DNA from: Mesorhizobium onobrychidis
Lineage (GTDB): Bacteria > Pseudomonadota > Alphaproteobacteria > Rhizobiales > Rhizobiaceae
DNA: 64,000 nt
Assembly (NCBI RefSeq): GCF_024707545.1
Contig: NZ_CP062229.1
Coordinates: forward strand, 3,949,501 to 4,013,500
Direction: 5' to 3'
In this document: piece by piece, positions 42,792 to 52,962 of the stretch
Layout: each line of letters starts with the position of its first letter
How positions within the stretch are numbered: position 1 is the stretch's first letter
The notes under the pieces: generated by a model
Databases searched by the model: none
What the model saw: the letters and a program-made list of their open reading frames with translations, nothing else
Told to the model about the DNA's origin: nothing
Position numbers and translations under genes: made by a program

Positions 42792-45602
42792 CTATTCCGC
42801 CGCCCCCAGATATTCCGACAGCGGCGGGCAGGAGCAGACGAGGTTGCGGTCGCCGGCGACATTGTCGATGCGCGACACCGGCGGCCAGTATTTGGCTGAT
42901 GTGTCGGCATCACCGGCCGGGTAGGCCGCCTCCAGGCGCGAATAGGGATGGATCCACTGGCCGGCCAGCGCCTCGGCCGCGGTATGCGGCGCATTGACCA
43001 GCGGGTTGTCGGCCAGGGGCCATTCGCCTTTCGCCACCTTGGCTGCCTCGCCTGATATCGCGATCATCGCCTCGCAGAAGCGATCGAGTTCGCTCTTGGG
43101 CTCGGACTCGGTCGGCTCGACCATTAGCGTGCCGGCCACCGGAAACGACATGGTCGGCGCATGGAAACCATAATCGATCAGCCGCTTGGCGATATCGTCG
43201 ACGCTGATGCCGGAGCTCTCCTTGAGCACGCGGGTGTCGAGGATGCACTCATGGGCGATGCGATCGTGCCTGCCCTTGTAGAGGAGCGGGAAGTGCGGCG
43301 CGAGCCGCGTCGCCACGTAGTTGGCGGAAACGATCGCCGTCTCGGTGGCCTGCTTGAGGCCGGAAGCGCCCATCATGCGGATATACATCCAGGTGATCGG
43401 CAGGATCGAAGCGCTGCCGAATGGTGCGGCCGACACGGCATGACCCGAGCCTTCGGTGACGTGGCCGGGCAGATACGGTCTCAGATGCGCCTTGACGCCG
43501 ATCGGGCCGACGCCGGGACCGCCGCCGCCATGCGGGATGCAAAAGGTCTTGTGCAGGTTCATGTGGCAGACATCGGCGCCGATGTCGCCGGGGCGAGCGA
43601 GGCCGACCAAGGCGTTGAGGTTGGCGCCGTCGAAATAGACCTGGGCGCCATGCTCGTGAATGAGGGCGCAGAGATGGCGCGCGCCTTCCTCGTATACGCC
43701 ATGCGTCGAGGGATAGGTGAACATAAGCGCGGCGAGATTCTTGGAATGCTCATTGGCTTTGGCACTCATATCGTCCATATCGATATTACCATCCTCGGTG
43801 CAGCGCACGACGACGACGCTCATGCCGGCCATCGCCGCACTCGCCGGATTGGTGCCATGCGCGGATGACGGGATCAGGCAGACGGTGCGGTGGCCTTCGC
43901 CGCGCGAGCGGTGATAGCCGCGAATGGCGAGCAGCCCGGCATACTCGCCCTGGCTGCCGGCATTGGGCTGCAGGCTTACCGCATCGAAGCCAGTGATCTC
44001 CGACAGCCAGCCTTCCAGTTCGCCGACCATCGCGCGATAGCCCGCCGAATGCTCGGCCGGCGCGAATGGATGCAGATTGGCGACGCTTGGCCAGCTCACC
44101 GGCATCATCTCGGCGGCGGCGTTGAGCTTCATCGTGCAGGAGCCGAGCGGGATCATGGCGCGGTCGAGCGCCAGGTCCTTGTCGGCCAGCCGGCGCAAGA
44201 AGCGCATCATCTCCGTTTCCGAGTGGTTTTCGTGGAAGACCGGCTGGCTGAGAAACGCCTTACCGCGTGGCTTGCCCGGAGTGGTGCTGGTGCCAGCAGC
44301 GCCTGCCTCGGCGCCGAACAGTGCTGAGATGGCGTCCAGATCGGCATCGGTCGAGGTCTCGTCGAAGCTGATGCCGATGTGGTCGGCGTCGATGACGCGC
44401 AGCAATCGGCCGGTCTTTTCAGCAGCGGCGGCGATTGCGCCGGCTCTGCCTTTCACTTCCACCGTCACCGTGTCGAAGCGGCTTGCGCCAAGCACCGAAA
44501 TTCCTGACGCGGTGAGACCGGTTGCCAGCCGGTTGGCCAATGAATGGATTCGGCCGGCAATCGCCTGCAGCCCGACAGGGCCGTGCCAGATCGCATAGGC
44601 CGTCGCCATGTTTGCGAGCAGCGCCTGCGCGGTGCAGATGTTGGAGGTCGCCTTGTCGCGGCGGATATGCTGTTCGCGCGTCTGCAGCGCAAGACGATAG
44701 CCGGCGCGGCCCTTGCTGTCGGTCGACTGGCCGACAAGGCGGCCGGGCATCAGCCGCGTCAGCCTGTCGGAAACGGCGCAATAGGCGGCATGCGGCCCGC
44801 CAAAGCCCATCGGCACACCGAAGCGCTGCATCGGGCCGACGGCGATGTCGGCGCCAAGCCTTGCCGGCGCGTCGGTCAGCGTCAGCCCGAGCGGATCGGC
44901 AATGAAGACGACCAGCGCGCCGGTGGCGCGGGCTTTGTCGATTGCCGCCTTGTGGTCGCCATAGACGCCAAACGTGTCGGGCCAGGAGACCAGCAGTGCT
45001 GCAGTGTTGTCGTCGATGGTGTCGCCGTCGACCTCGATGCCGAGCGGTTCGGCGCGGGTGCGCACGACGTCGAGCGTCTGCGGATGCGGCGTGCCGGCCA
45101 GCGCTACCTTCGTCCGCTTGTCGCGATGATGGCGTAACGCAATACCGACCGCCTCGGCCACCGCCGTCGCTTCATCGAGAAGCGAGGCCGACGCAACCGG
45201 CAGGCCGGTCAGCTCAGTGACCAGCGTCTGGAAATTGAACAGCATTTCGAGCCGGCCCTGGCTGATCTCGGCCTGGTAGGGCGTGTAAGCCGTATACCAG
45301 GCCGGATTCTCGAACAGGTTGCGCTGGATGACCGGCGGCACCTGGACGCCGTGGTAGCCGGCGCCGATGAAGCTTTTCAGAACTGTATTTTTCGCCATTG
45401 TCGCTGAAAGCTCGGCCAGCGCCTCCGCTTCGCTCGCCGGGGCCGGCAAGGCCAGTGGCCGGTCGAGTCGGATCGATTTCGGCACAGCCTGGCTGATCAG
45501 CGTCTCGACCGAGGGAACGCCGATCGTCGCCAGCATGGCTCTGACGTCATTGAGGCCGGGGCCGATATGGCGGGCCGAGAAGGAGTAGGGTGCTGCAGTC
45601 AT
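42792..45602 (-). CDS. gcvP: Glycine decarboxylase (P protein)
   Basis: A 936-residue PLP enzyme of the glycine cleavage system, decarboxylating glycine and passing methylamine to GcvH. Single-chain type. The N-terminal half has [18 protein letters not shown] and [17 protein letters not shown]; the C-terminal half holds the PLP lysine in [19 protein letters not shown] 45602 is the family start ([16 protein letters not shown]). Third gene of gcvT-gcvH-gcvP; 17 bp after gcvH. Confidence 0.96.
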   Translation of the reverse strand: MTAAPYSFSARHIGPGLNDVRAMLATIGVPSVETLISQAVPKSIRLDRPLALPAPASEAEALAELSATMAKNTVLKSFIGAGYHGVQVPPVIQRNLFENPAWYTAYTPYQAEISQGRLEMLFNFQTLVTELTGLPVASASLLDEATAVAEAVGIALRHHRDKRTKVALAGTPHPQTLDVVRTRAEPLGIEVDGDTIDDNTAALLVSWPDTFGVYGDHKAAIDKARATGALVVFIADPLGLTLTDAPARLGADIAVGPMQRFGVPMGFGGPHAAYCAVSDRLTRLMPGRLVGQSTDSKGRAGYRLALQTREQHIRRDKATSNICTAQALLANMATAYAIWHGPVGLQAIAGRIHSLANRLATGLTASGISVLGASRFDTVTVEVKGRAGAIAAAAEKTGRLLRVIDADHIGISFDETSTDADLDAISALFGAEAGAAGTSTTPGKPRGKAFLSQPVFHENHSETEMMRFLRRLADKDLALDRAMIPLGSCTMKLNAAAEMMPVSWPSVANLHPFAPAEHSAGYRAMVGELEGWLSEITGFDAVSLQPNAGSQGEYAGLLAIRGYHRSRGEGHRTVCLIPSSAHGTNPASAAMAGMSVVVVRCTEDGNIDMDDMSAKANEHSKNLAALMFTYPSTHGVYEEGARHLCALIHEHGAQVYFDGANLNALVGLARPGDIGADVCHMNLHKTFCIPHGGGGPGVGPIGVKAHLRPYLPGHVTEGSGHAVSAAPFGSASILPITWMYIRMMGASGLKQATETAIVSANYVATRLAPHFPLLYKGRHDRIAHECILDTRVLKESSGISVDDIAKRLIDYGFHAPTMSFPVAGTLMVEPTESEPKSELDRFCEAMIAISGEAAKVAKGEWPLADNPLVNAPHTAAEALAGQWIHPYSRLEAAYPAGDADTSAKYWPPVSRIDNVAGDRNLVCSCPPLSEYLGAAE

Positions 45603-45619
45603 CTTTCCTGGTCCTTCTA

Positions 45620-45988
45620 TCAACCAATATGGGCTTTGTAGGCGGCCTCATCCAGGAGACCTTCGAGTTGGCTTTCATCGGCCAGCCTCATCTTCCACAG
45701 CCAGCCGTCGCTGGTCGCTGCCGAATTGACCAAAGACGGGTCCGACGAGAGCGAGGTGTTGGCCTCGGTGACCTCGCCGTCGACCGGTGCATAGACGTCC
45801 GATGCCGCCTTGACGGATTCGACCACCACGGCCGTATCGCCCTTGACCAGCTTTTTCCCAAGCTCCGGCAATTCGACGAAGACGAGATCGCCGAGCTGCT
45901 CCTGTGCGTAGTCGGTGATGCCGACGGTGGCGACACCGCCTTCGACGCGGAGCCATTCGTGATCTTCGGTGAAATAGGTTTTTGCCAT
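45620..45988 (-). CDS. gcvH: Glycine cleavage H protein
   Basis: A 122-residue lipoyl carrier. The lipoylation site is Lys60 in [35 protein letters not shown] and [17 protein letters not shown] are typical. It lies between gcvT (8 bp gap) and gcvP (17 bp gap) on the same strand, carrying the aminomethyl group between them. Confidence 0.97.
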   Translation of the reverse strand: MAKTYFTEDHEWLRVEGGVATVGITDYAQEQLGDLVFVELPELGKKLVKGDTAVVVESVKAASDVYAPVDGEVTEANTSLSSDPSLVNSAATSDGWLWKMRLADESQLEGLLDEAAYKAHIG

Positions 45989-45996
45989 GAGAAGGT

Positions 45997-47097
45997 TCAT
46001 CCTTTGCGGTAGCGATGCGGCGTGAAGGGCAGGGGATTGATATCGACCGGGATTTTGGTCCCGCGAACGTCGGCGAAGAGTTTTGCGCCAGGTTTGGCCA
46101 GCGACGTCTGGACATAACCCATGGCGACCGGATGGGCGGCCGAGGGGCCGAAGCCGCCGGAGGTGACGTGGCCGGCGGGATTGCCGTCGGCGTCGAAAAG
46201 GGCTGCACCCGCGCGCACCGGCTGGCGGCCTTCCGGCTTCAGGCCGACGCGTTTCTGCGCCGGGCCGCGCTCCAGGATTGAACGCAATGCGTCGGCGCCC
46301 ATGAAAGCGCCCGAGGCGCGAACCTCCTTTGGGATCGCCCACATCAGCCCGGCGCTGGCCGGGTCGATCTCAGGCGTGATGTCCAGCCCGTGCAGGCACA
46401 GCCCTGCTTCGAGCCGCAGGCTGTCGCGGGCGGCCAACCCAACCCACATCACGCGCTCGTCCTCGACCAGTTTGGCGACGAGATTTCGCGCGTCCGTTTC
46501 CGGCAGGCCGATCTCGAATCCGTCTTCACCGGTATAGCCCGACCGGCTCATGAACCAGTTTTCGCGGGGCTCAAAGCCGTGCATGAACAGCAGCGATCCG
46601 GTTTCAATGCCGGCGCGGGACAAGGCGGCCCAGGCTTCCGGGCCCTGGATCGCCAGGAAGACGCGGTCGAGTGCGTCGACCTTTGCCTCAAAATCCATGG
46701 CAAGGGCGCGCAACTGCTTTTCGTCGGCTTCGGCATTGCCGGCATTGGCGACGACCATGAAGCGTTGCTGGCCAAGCCTGGTGACGATCAGATCGTCGAT
46801 AATGCCGGCGGCTTCATTGAGAAAGAACGTGTATTTGGACTGGGAAATCTCAAGCGCGCCGGCGTCTAACGGGCAGGCTCGGTTCAGAAGCGCGACGCTG
46901 CCCGAGCCACTGATCTCGAACAGCTTCATGTGCGAGATGTCGAACAGCCCTGCATGTTCGCGGGTATGAAGGTGCTCCTTCATCACGCCGGCCGGATAGG
47001 TCAGCGGCATCGACCAGCCGGCGAAGGCGCCAAAGCGCGCACCGGCGGCCACGTGCAGGTCTTCGAGGGGAAGGTGTTTGGTGTCGTCGCCCGTCAT
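45997..47097 (-). CDS. gcvT: Glycine cleavage T protein (aminomethyltransferase)
   Basis: A 366-residue tetrahydrofolate-dependent aminomethyltransferase releasing ammonia and methylene-THF. Family strings: [51 protein letters not shown] and [18 protein letters not shown] 47097 ([11 protein letters not shown]) is chosen; longer readings run into the riboswitch. First gene of the gcv operon and directly under control of the tandem glycine riboswitch upstream. Confidence 0.96.
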   Translation of the reverse strand: MTGDDTKHLPLEDLHVAAGARFGAFAGWSMPLTYPAGVMKEHLHTREHAGLFDISHMKLFEISGSGSVALLNRACPLDAGALEISQSKYTFFLNEAAGIIDDLIVTRLGQQRFMVVANAGNAEADEKQLRALAMDFEAKVDALDRVFLAIQGPEAWAALSRAGIETGSLLFMHGFEPRENWFMSRSGYTGEDGFEIGLPETDARNLVAKLVEDERVMWVGLAARDSLRLEAGLCLHGLDITPEIDPASAGLMWAIPKEVRASGAFMGADALRSILERGPAQKRVGLKPEGRQPVRAGAALFDADGNPAGHVTSGGFGPSAAHPVAMGYVQTSLAKPGAKLFADVRGTKIPVDINPLPFTPHRYRKG

Positions 47098-47142
47098 GTC
47101 ATCTCCAGAGTCGCACGCAATCGGCCGCGAATGGCGACCAGT

Positions 47143-47326
47143 CCGTGCCCCTCTGTCTGAAGCCTGAGAGACTCGCGCCCCGTAACTCTGTCGGCAGCGC
47201 TTACACCTTCGGCGCGGGGGCAAGCCCCGACTTTCCAGAGTGTCTTTCCCGTCTACGGTTCTTTTGCCTGAGAGATTTCGGGCGATTTCCCCTTCGGCGG
47301 CAGCTCTCGCTGCTCTCTCCCGCAAA
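47143..47326 (-). promoter_or_regulatory. Tandem glycine riboswitch upstream of gcvT
   Basis: Read leftward, two aptamers follow each other. The first runs from GCGGGAGAGAGC through GCCGCCGAAGGGG and CTCTCAGGCAAAAGAACCG to ACACTCTGGAAAG. The second has GCGCCGAAGGTGTAAGC and CTCTCAGGCTTCAGACAGAGG. GCCGAAGG and CTCTCAGGCAA are the conserved glycine-riboswitch cores. It ends about 46 bp before the gcvT start, consistent with switching on the cleavage operon when glycine is high. Confidence 0.93.
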
Positions 47327-47497
47327 CAGGTAGGACTCAATTTGAGCCCTCGACTCTTCATCCATAGCCTGTGGGCGACACCTTGTCACCTGCCAGCGAC
47401 ACCTTACCGACAAGTCTTCGCTAACCACGCGGTTTGCCGGTTTCTCAAGACACTGCCGATATATCGGGTCCAAACGACGTTTGGACGGGGAACGAAA

Positions 47498-48478
47498 ATG
47501 GGCGGATTGATCATGACCTCGAAGGACCGCATCACGGCCGAGGATGTCGTCATGCTGCGTCGCGAAGTGTTCTGCGATGGTGTGGTGACGCGCGGCGAGG
47601 CCGAGGCGCTGTTTGCGCTCGACGCAACGGCCAAGCACAAATGCGCGGAATGGCCGGACTTTTTCATCGAAGCCGTCACCGACTTCATCGTTCATCAGGA
47701 AAAGCCGGCGGGCTATATCTCGCAGGACAATGCCGACTGGCTGGTCCGAGCGATTTCGCGCGACGGCATGGTCGACAGCCGGACCGAACTCGAATTGCTG
47801 GTGCATGTGCTGGAAAAGGCGAAATCCTCGCCGGACGGGCTTTGCGCCTATGCGCTGGAGCAGGTCGCCCATGCCGTCATCGACGGCAAGGGGCCGCTGA
47901 TGCACGGCAGCAAGCTGGTTCCCGGCCTGATCGCCAAAGCCGAGGTCGAGCTTCTGCGCCGCATTCTCTACGCCCATGGCGGCGACGGCAACATTGCTAT
48001 CACCCGCGCCGAGGCCGAGATGCTGTTCAAGATCAACGAGCGGACCGCGGCAGCCAACAACGATCCGTCGTGGAATGATCTGCTCGTCAAGGCGATCGCC
48101 AATTTCGTCATGTGCTCGGCCGGCTATGAAGCGCCGATGCCTGCCGTGGCGCTGCGCCGGGGTTCTTTCCTGGATCAGGCCGATCCGGAGATCGGCGGCT
48201 TCTTCGGCCGCATGGTATCGGGCGGTCTCGCCGGCATCATGGAAGCCTATCGCGCGCCGGGCGATATCGAATCCGAATGGGAATCGAAGAACAAGGCAGC
48301 CGAGGCGCTGGCCCGCCGCGCCGAAACCATCGACGCCAGCGAGGCGAAGTGGCTGGCTGAGCGCATCGGCAGCGACCGGCCGCTGCATGAGAACGAGCGC
48401 GCGCTGCTGACACTGATCAAGCATGCCTCGCCGGAAATCCATCCGGTGCTCAAGCCGCTGATCGACAAGGTCGCTTGA
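47498..48478 (+). CDS. Conserved rhizobial hypothetical protein
   Basis: A 326-residue, largely helical, soluble protein. Two related halves are visible: ITAEDVVMLRREVFCDGVVT with RGEAEALFALDATAKHKCAE, and AKAEVELLRRILYAHGGDGN with ITRAEAEMLFKINERTAAAN. A third partial repeat (SEAKWLAERIGSDRPLHENE) lies near the end. The pattern recalls TerB-like or EF-hand-like helical repeats but I cannot assign it. ATG 47498 is preferred. Divergent from the gcv riboswitch; no operon. Confidence 0.75.
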   Translation: MGGLIMTSKDRITAEDVVMLRREVFCDGVVTRGEAEALFALDATAKHKCAEWPDFFIEAVTDFIVHQEKPAGYISQDNADWLVRAISRDGMVDSRTELELLVHVLEKAKSSPDGLCAYALEQVAHAVIDGKGPLMHGSKLVPGLIAKAEVELLRRILYAHGGDGNIAITRAEAEMLFKINERTAAANNDPSWNDLLVKAIANFVMCSAGYEAPMPAVALRRGSFLDQADPEIGGFFGRMVSGGLAGIMEAYRAPGDIESEWESKNKAAEALARRAETIDASEAKWLAERIGSDRPLHENERALLTLIKHASPEIHPVLKPLIDKVA

Positions 48479-48523
48479 GCAAAAAGCGCTAAAACACTGA
48501 TCGGAAATGGCGGAGCTATGGCC

Positions 48524-49312
48524 TCAGATGCCGCCGTACCAGTCGTAGCCATTGTCCTCCCAGTAGCCGCCCTTGCCGCCGCCGATATTAGCGAAACCGT
48601 CGACCAGCTCGATCTTGCGGAGATATTTCGGCATTTTGTAGCCGATCTGGCGCTCGACGCGGACACGCAGCGGCGCGCCGTTCTCGACCGGCAGCGGCTT
48701 GCCGTTCAAGCCATAGGCAAGGATCGTCTGCGGGTGACGGGCATCGATCAGGTCGATCGACCCGTAGTATTTGATGTCGCCGGACAGGCTGCGGTCGATC
48801 GTGTCGAGGCAATGGAACATCACGTAGCGCGCCTGCGGCTTGACCACCGCCTGATCCAGCACCAGCGACAGCGGCGTGCCGGTCCATTTGGCGATGCAAC
48901 TCCAGCCTTCGACGCAGTCGTGGCGGGTGATCTGGGTGCGGCTTGGCATGTTCATCAGCTGCTCGCGGGTCAGCGTCAGCGGCTTTTCGACAAGGCCGGA
49001 AACCTCGAGCCGCCAGTCGGCGAAATTGTTGGCGAGCAGGCCCTTGTAGACATCGTCGTCCGGCGCGGTGACACCGTTCGGCCGCTGCGGCTGGCGAATG
49101 TCGGCTTCGGTGAATTCCGGCGCCAGCGAATCGCCGGCAAGCAGGCGTTGCGCGCGCCAGGTCAGCCCGTTGGCGCCTTCAAGGAAACTGCGCAGGCCGT
49201 CGCCGACGCCAAGCTGGCTGTCGAAGACATCGCAACCCGACAGCATGATGCCGGAGACGCCGAGGCTGGCCGAGGTCAGGAATTTTCTGCGGCTGATCAC
49301 AAACTTCGCCAT
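48524..49312 (-). CDS. Tat-exported molybdopterin oxidoreductase (MsrP/sulfite oxidase family)
   Basis: A 262-residue periplasmic protein. The N-terminus has a twin-arginine motif SRRKFLTSASLG (7-18) followed by SGC, so a Tat signal possibly with lipidation. The oxidoreductase domain holds ITRHDCVEGWSCIAKW; Cys133 is the probable molybdenum ligand. LTREQLMNMPSRT and RVRVERQIGYKMPKYLRKI are also typical. Its cytochrome b partner is encoded 1 bp upstream (49314-50195), which would link it to the quinone pool. Function by analogy: reduction of sulfoxides or similar; the substrate is unknown. Confidence 0.87.
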   Translation of the reverse strand: MAKFVISRRKFLTSASLGVSGIMLSGCDVFDSQLGVGDGLRSFLEGANGLTWRAQRLLAGDSLAPEFTEADIRQPQRPNGVTAPDDDVYKGLLANNFADWRLEVSGLVEKPLTLTREQLMNMPSRTQITRHDCVEGWSCIAKWTGTPLSLVLDQAVVKPQARYVMFHCLDTIDRSLSGDIKYYGSIDLIDARHPQTILAYGLNGKPLPVENGAPLRVRVERQIGYKMPKYLRKIELVDGFANIGGGKGGYWEDNGYDWYGGI

Positions 49313-49313
49313 C

Positions 49314-50195
49314 TCACGCGCTCCTCTCGGGCGTCTTGCTGCCAGGCGCCGGCGGGTCGGTTCGGTACCAGCCGGTGATGATGGAACGCAACTCGTTGAT
49401 CGGGCCGGCGGCGAAGATCATCAGCATATGGATGATGAAGAAGGCGACGAGCAGCAGCATCACGATGAAATGAATTGTCCGCGCCGTCTGCCGGCCGCCA
49501 AGCAGATCGTTGAGGAACGGCAGCACCGCGTTCATGCTCGGTGACATGGCAAGGCCGGTGATTATCATCAGCGGCAGCAGCACGAACATGACGCCGCCAT
49601 AGGCCATCTTCTGCAGCGTGTTGTACTCCCGCGCATGGTGGAACTTGAGCCTGGCATGATCGACGATGTCTCGCGGCAAGCGCCTGAGATCGTCGATGCG
49701 CGGGACAAGATCGCGGCGCAGATGACCGTTGATCAGGCTGGCGACCAGCCAGACGACCAGTGTCGTGGTCAGTATCCAGGCGAAGAAGAAATGGACGACG
49801 CGGGCGGTGCCGAGGTCATAATAGGAGGGGATCGTCGCCCAGGACGGGAAGGCGCGCGACGTCTCCCGACCCGCCGGCCCCGACCAGCCCAGCACACCGG
49901 TGGTGTCGAAGCGTTTGCCGAAGATTTCGGTGTAGCCGCGCGGGCCGTTTGCGGTGTTCTCGGCGCCAATGGCGAAGACGGTATTGTTGTACGCAAATCC
50001 CGACTCCTTGCCGATATAGAGCTGGGGGCGGGCGTTGAAGATCTGCAGGCCGGAAAGCAGCATGAAGAACAGCGAGATGGCCCAGAGCCAATGCGTCAGC
50101 CGCGTCCAGCGCGACTGCCGGTAGATCAGCGTCGCATCTTTCGGGAGGGCAGTATCTGGCCCGACGGTGGATTGGCTCCTGGCAACCGATTCCAT
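49314..50195 (-). CDS. Cytochrome b561-type membrane subunit
   Basis: A 293-residue di-haem cytochrome b family protein. After a polar N-terminus, QSRWTRLTHWLWAISLFFML gives the first helix with a His ligand. AWILTTTLVVWLVASLINGH, GVMFVLLPLMIITGLAMSP and IHFIVMLLLVAFFIIHMLMI give further helices, with His residues in the last. It resembles the Ni-Fe-hydrogenase/formate-dehydrogenase type b subunit. It ends 1 bp before the molybdoprotein gene, so they form one enzyme unit passing electrons between quinol and the periplasmic enzyme. Confidence 0.87.
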   Translation of the reverse strand: MESVARSQSTVGPDTALPKDATLIYRQSRWTRLTHWLWAISLFFMLLSGLQIFNARPQLYIGKESGFAYNNTVFAIGAENTANGPRGYTEIFGKRFDTTGVLGWSGPAGRETSRAFPSWATIPSYYDLGTARVVHFFFAWILTTTLVVWLVASLINGHLRRDLVPRIDDLRRLPRDIVDHARLKFHHAREYNTLQKMAYGGVMFVLLPLMIITGLAMSPSMNAVLPFLNDLLGGRQTARTIHFIVMLLLVAFFIIHMLMIFAAGPINELRSIITGWYRTDPPAPGSKTPERSA

Positions 50196-50309
50196 TCTTT
50201 CGCGTCCTCCCGACCGTTCAGTAGGCCTTTTCGATCGTTCTCCTCCCTATACGTTGCCAGCCAAAGCGATGTTTCATCCGATCACGGAAATATTACGGGC
50301 CGCCCGATA

Positions 50310-50993
50310 CTACTGGCTTCCGAAACTGACGGCGAGGTTGACCGCGGCGGCGACTATCACTGTATTGAAAAAGAACGACAGGATCGAATGCAAAAGCACG
50401 ATATGGCGCATTTGCGTGGTCGAGACCGCGGTATCGGAGGTCTGCGAGGTCATGCCGACGGTGGTCGAGAAGTAGAGGAAATCCCAGCCCTCCGGCCGCT
50501 CCTTACCGGCAAATACGAGGCCGCCGACGGGCTTTTTCTGCTTCGCTTTGCTGCCGGGGTCGGTCTCTTCATCGTTGACCCAGTAAACATGCGCGTAGTG
50601 CAGCGCTGTCATGGCGTGGATGGTGAACCAGCCGAGCGGGATCGACAGCAGCGCGAAGGTGAGTTCGACAGGGTGCGCGCTGCCCTCCCGATTGATCAAT
50701 TGGAACAGCGAGATGATGGCAACGGTGACGACAATCAGCGTCACCGCAAAGATGACCAGCACCGGCTGGTCGGTGGCCCGCGCGTTCTTGCTCAGATAGC
50801 GGCCGGTGAGCAGCGGCATCTGGGCGACGACAATGACGGTGTAGGCGGCGAAAAACGCATTGGCGCCGATCGAAAAGGCGAGCGGAGTGCGCAAGACCAG
50901 CGCGATCGCCAGTGCCACTACACCGATACAGGCCGACACCGCGAACTGCATGTGGCGGTGCAGTGGTTTCTTCAGGGGCATCTCGGTCGTCAT
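50310..50993 (-). CDS. DUF1345 membrane protein
   Basis: A 227-residue protein with about five helices: FAVSACIGVVALAIALVLRT, SIGANAFFAAYTVIVVAQMP, VLVIFAVTLIVVTVAIISLF, FALLSIPLGWFTIHAMTALH and a C-terminal LLHSILSFFFNTVIVAAAVN. The YFSTTVGMTSQTSDTAVST string is the DUF1345 hallmark and resembles an ion-channel pore loop. Function unknown; a channel role is speculative. ATG 50993 (MTTEMPLKKPL). Confidence 0.82.
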   Translation of the reverse strand: MTTEMPLKKPLHRHMQFAVSACIGVVALAIALVLRTPLAFSIGANAFFAAYTVIVVAQMPLLTGRYLSKNARATDQPVLVIFAVTLIVVTVAIISLFQLINREGSAHPVELTFALLSIPLGWFTIHAMTALHYAHVYWVNDEETDPGSKAKQKKPVGGLVFAGKERPEGWDFLYFSTTVGMTSQTSDTAVSTTQMRHIVLLHSILSFFFNTVIVAAAVNLAVSFGSQ

Positions 50994-51083
50994 GGCCCGG
51001 TTTGTCTTAGGACGCGCAAACGACATAGTAGCACTTTTGAAGTCTGCGCATGCCTGCGCCACTCTCCAACGGGGAAACAGAAC

Positions 51084-51101
51084 CGTTTCAATCATGAAAC
51101 G
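51084..51101. terminator. Hairpin after the caspase-like gene
   Basis: CGTTTCA-ATCA-TGAAACG, immediately downstream of the caspase-like gene stop (51104). A GCTCTAG tail follows on the right; the string AGCGTTTCA also occurs in rhizobial dispersed repeats. Confidence 0.55.
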
Positions 51102-51103
51102 CT

Positions 51104-52543
51104 CTAGAAAACGCCGCCGATCCCAATGCCGCCGCTGATGTCAGGCGGAGGTGCAGCCGGGCGCGACGATTGCTGCTGCGACCTTGCGGCTTTTCGGTTG
51201 CCCGCCCCCTTGCGCGCCGGAGCCGCCTCTGTTGCCACCTTCGCCGGCTTGATCTTCCGCACGACCACCGGATCCTTGCAAACCCGCCCGGAGTGCAGGA
51301 ACAGGTCACTCAGGAGTTCAACCGTAGGCTCGGTCGCGGATGCGGTTCTCGCGGTGTTTTTGTAGTAGTTGGTGAGCGCGCGCACGGAGCCCTTGCCCCA
51401 ACTTCCGTCCACTGTCATCCGATAGCAGCCCAAACGTCGCAATTCGGTCTGGATACTGCGCGCGAGATCGGTCGCTTTTTGGGAATCCGTTTCAGTCGCT
51501 GAAGTACCGACGATCAGCGCTTCAAGTCCGGAGACGATGCTCTGCTTGGCCCCCTCAAGGCTGGCGACCTGCGTGCCGGCGGGCTTCGCCGCAGCGTCGG
51601 GTAAGGGCGAAACCTCGACCGAACGCAATGTCTGGCCAACGATCAGCACGGCCGTCTGCAGGTCGTTGGAAGCGAGCTCGACCTTCAACCTCTCCTTGGC
51701 GGCAGGATCGGCCAGGATGCGCGACAGGCTGGCGCTGAGCTGGGCCGGGTCGAGCACTTGCTGCTCGGTGAAGTAAAACTGCTCGCGAAGGTTCGACTGA
51801 TCCCACGGAACCTGACGCCCGATGGTGATTGCCTCGGTCTCGTTGCGCACCCGGATCATCATATCCGAAATGCTGAGCCCGGGAATCTCGACGTTCTTCA
51901 ACAATGCCGTGGTGAAGGGGCTGTTGTCGCCCGAGCCGTCGACAGCAACGTTGCCAGGCTGTGTTGCAAAGGCAATGAACGTGTTTTCACCGACTTCGAT
52001 CTGCGCGAGGCCGTCCATGGCGCTGGGGCCTTTGCCCATCGGGTTGTTACGACAGGCATCAAGAAACACGAAGGTCTGCCTTTCACGGCTGGCAAATCTC
52101 GAAATCACATCGTTGAGCTTGACCGCGCCCGCGATCAACTCCTGCAGGTTCTCAGCGTTGGGCGTATCGACCGGCAGAAGATAGTTCTCGCCCCCGAGTT
52201 GCACGCCGTGGCCAGCGTAGAAGATGAGGACAGCGCTGGCGTCTGCCAACTTGCCCTCGGCTTGTTTGAAAAGCTCGGTGAACCCGTCGGACGACAGGTT
52301 GGTTGCCGTTAGCACATCGAATTTCAGCCTCTTCAGGCTTTCAGAAAATCTGGTCGCGTCGTTTGCAGCATTGGCCAGATGCGGGAGGCGGGGGCTCCGG
52401 TGGTCGGAGTTGCCGATGACGATCGCGAGCCGCTTGCCTGGCTGTGGCGACTGGCCTTCCTCGACCGCGGCTCGAACGCCGAGGGATCCGAAAAGGGAAA
52501 CCAGCAGGACCACAGCAATGCGCAGGAGGAGACGGTAGCTCAT
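51104..52543 (-). CDS. Exported caspase-like (peptidase C14) protein
   Basis: A 479-residue protein. A signal peptide (residues 1-~25, LLRIAVVLLVSLFGSLGVRA) is followed by a caspase-like domain: RLAIVIGNSDHRS, YAGHGVQ with catalytic His112, and FVFLDACRNNP with catalytic Cys164. This is the metacaspase-type dyad. The C-terminal part has a segment IQTELRRLGCYRMTVDGSWG resembling a peptidoglycan-binding repeat, then a Lys/Ala/Pro tail. Rhizobia carry many such caspase-like exported proteins; substrates are unknown. Start ATG 52543. Confidence 0.87.
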   Translation of the reverse strand: MSYRLLLRIAVVLLVSLFGSLGVRAAVEEGQSPQPGKRLAIVIGNSDHRSPRLPHLANAANDATRFSESLKRLKFDVLTATNLSSDGFTELFKQAEGKLADASAVLIFYAGHGVQLGGENYLLPVDTPNAENLQELIAGAVKLNDVISRFASRERQTFVFLDACRNNPMGKGPSAMDGLAQIEVGENTFIAFATQPGNVAVDGSGDNSPFTTALLKNVEIPGLSISDMMIRVRNETEAITIGRQVPWDQSNLREQFYFTEQQVLDPAQLSASLSRILADPAAKERLKVELASNDLQTAVLIVGQTLRSVEVSPLPDAAAKPAGTQVASLEGAKQSIVSGLEALIVGTSATETDSQKATDLARSIQTELRRLGCYRMTVDGSWGKGSVRALTNYYKNTARTASATEPTVELLSDLFLHSGRVCKDPVVVRKIKPAKVATEAAPARKGAGNRKAARSQQQSSRPAAPPPDISGGIGIGGVF

Positions 52544-52962
52544 GGCAAGGGCTCGTTTCGGCGCGTGAAATCTTCAGGTCGCCGAAGTGTCCGCCCGACT
52601 GACGCCGTTCCGCTCATGCGCCGGAAATCGTTTCTCCGAAGACCGCCGCAATTTTTACACCAGAACCCATATCAAAGAAAGCGTAAGGCGCGACCCGCCT
52701 TCGATCTGGCCGAGCTCGGTTTCCCTGGAGATGCCGTGGGGTCCAGCCGGACGATTGCCGCCGCAACCATTTCGGTCCGCCGGAAGCCAGCGGTTCCATA
52801 CGAAATCATATCCACGCCAGAGATAATTTGTTACGCTCCAACCAACGCTGGCGTAGTGTGCACTCGCATCTACTCCAGTCAGTGATGTTTTTCATAGTTC
52901 AACTGCGCATTGCATGTCCTGATATTTAAGCCAGACGACACAAGTAGCAGGGGAAGGGGACA
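52544..52962. other. Intergenic region of about 420 bp
   Basis: Lies between the divergent caspase-like and beta-barrel genes. No gene of its own is supportable (open frames here of 61-168 codons have arbitrary composition). The right end is AT-rich and includes GGGAAGGGG before ATG 52963, so the beta-barrel promoter should lie here, with the caspase-like promoter at the left end. Confidence 0.5.
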
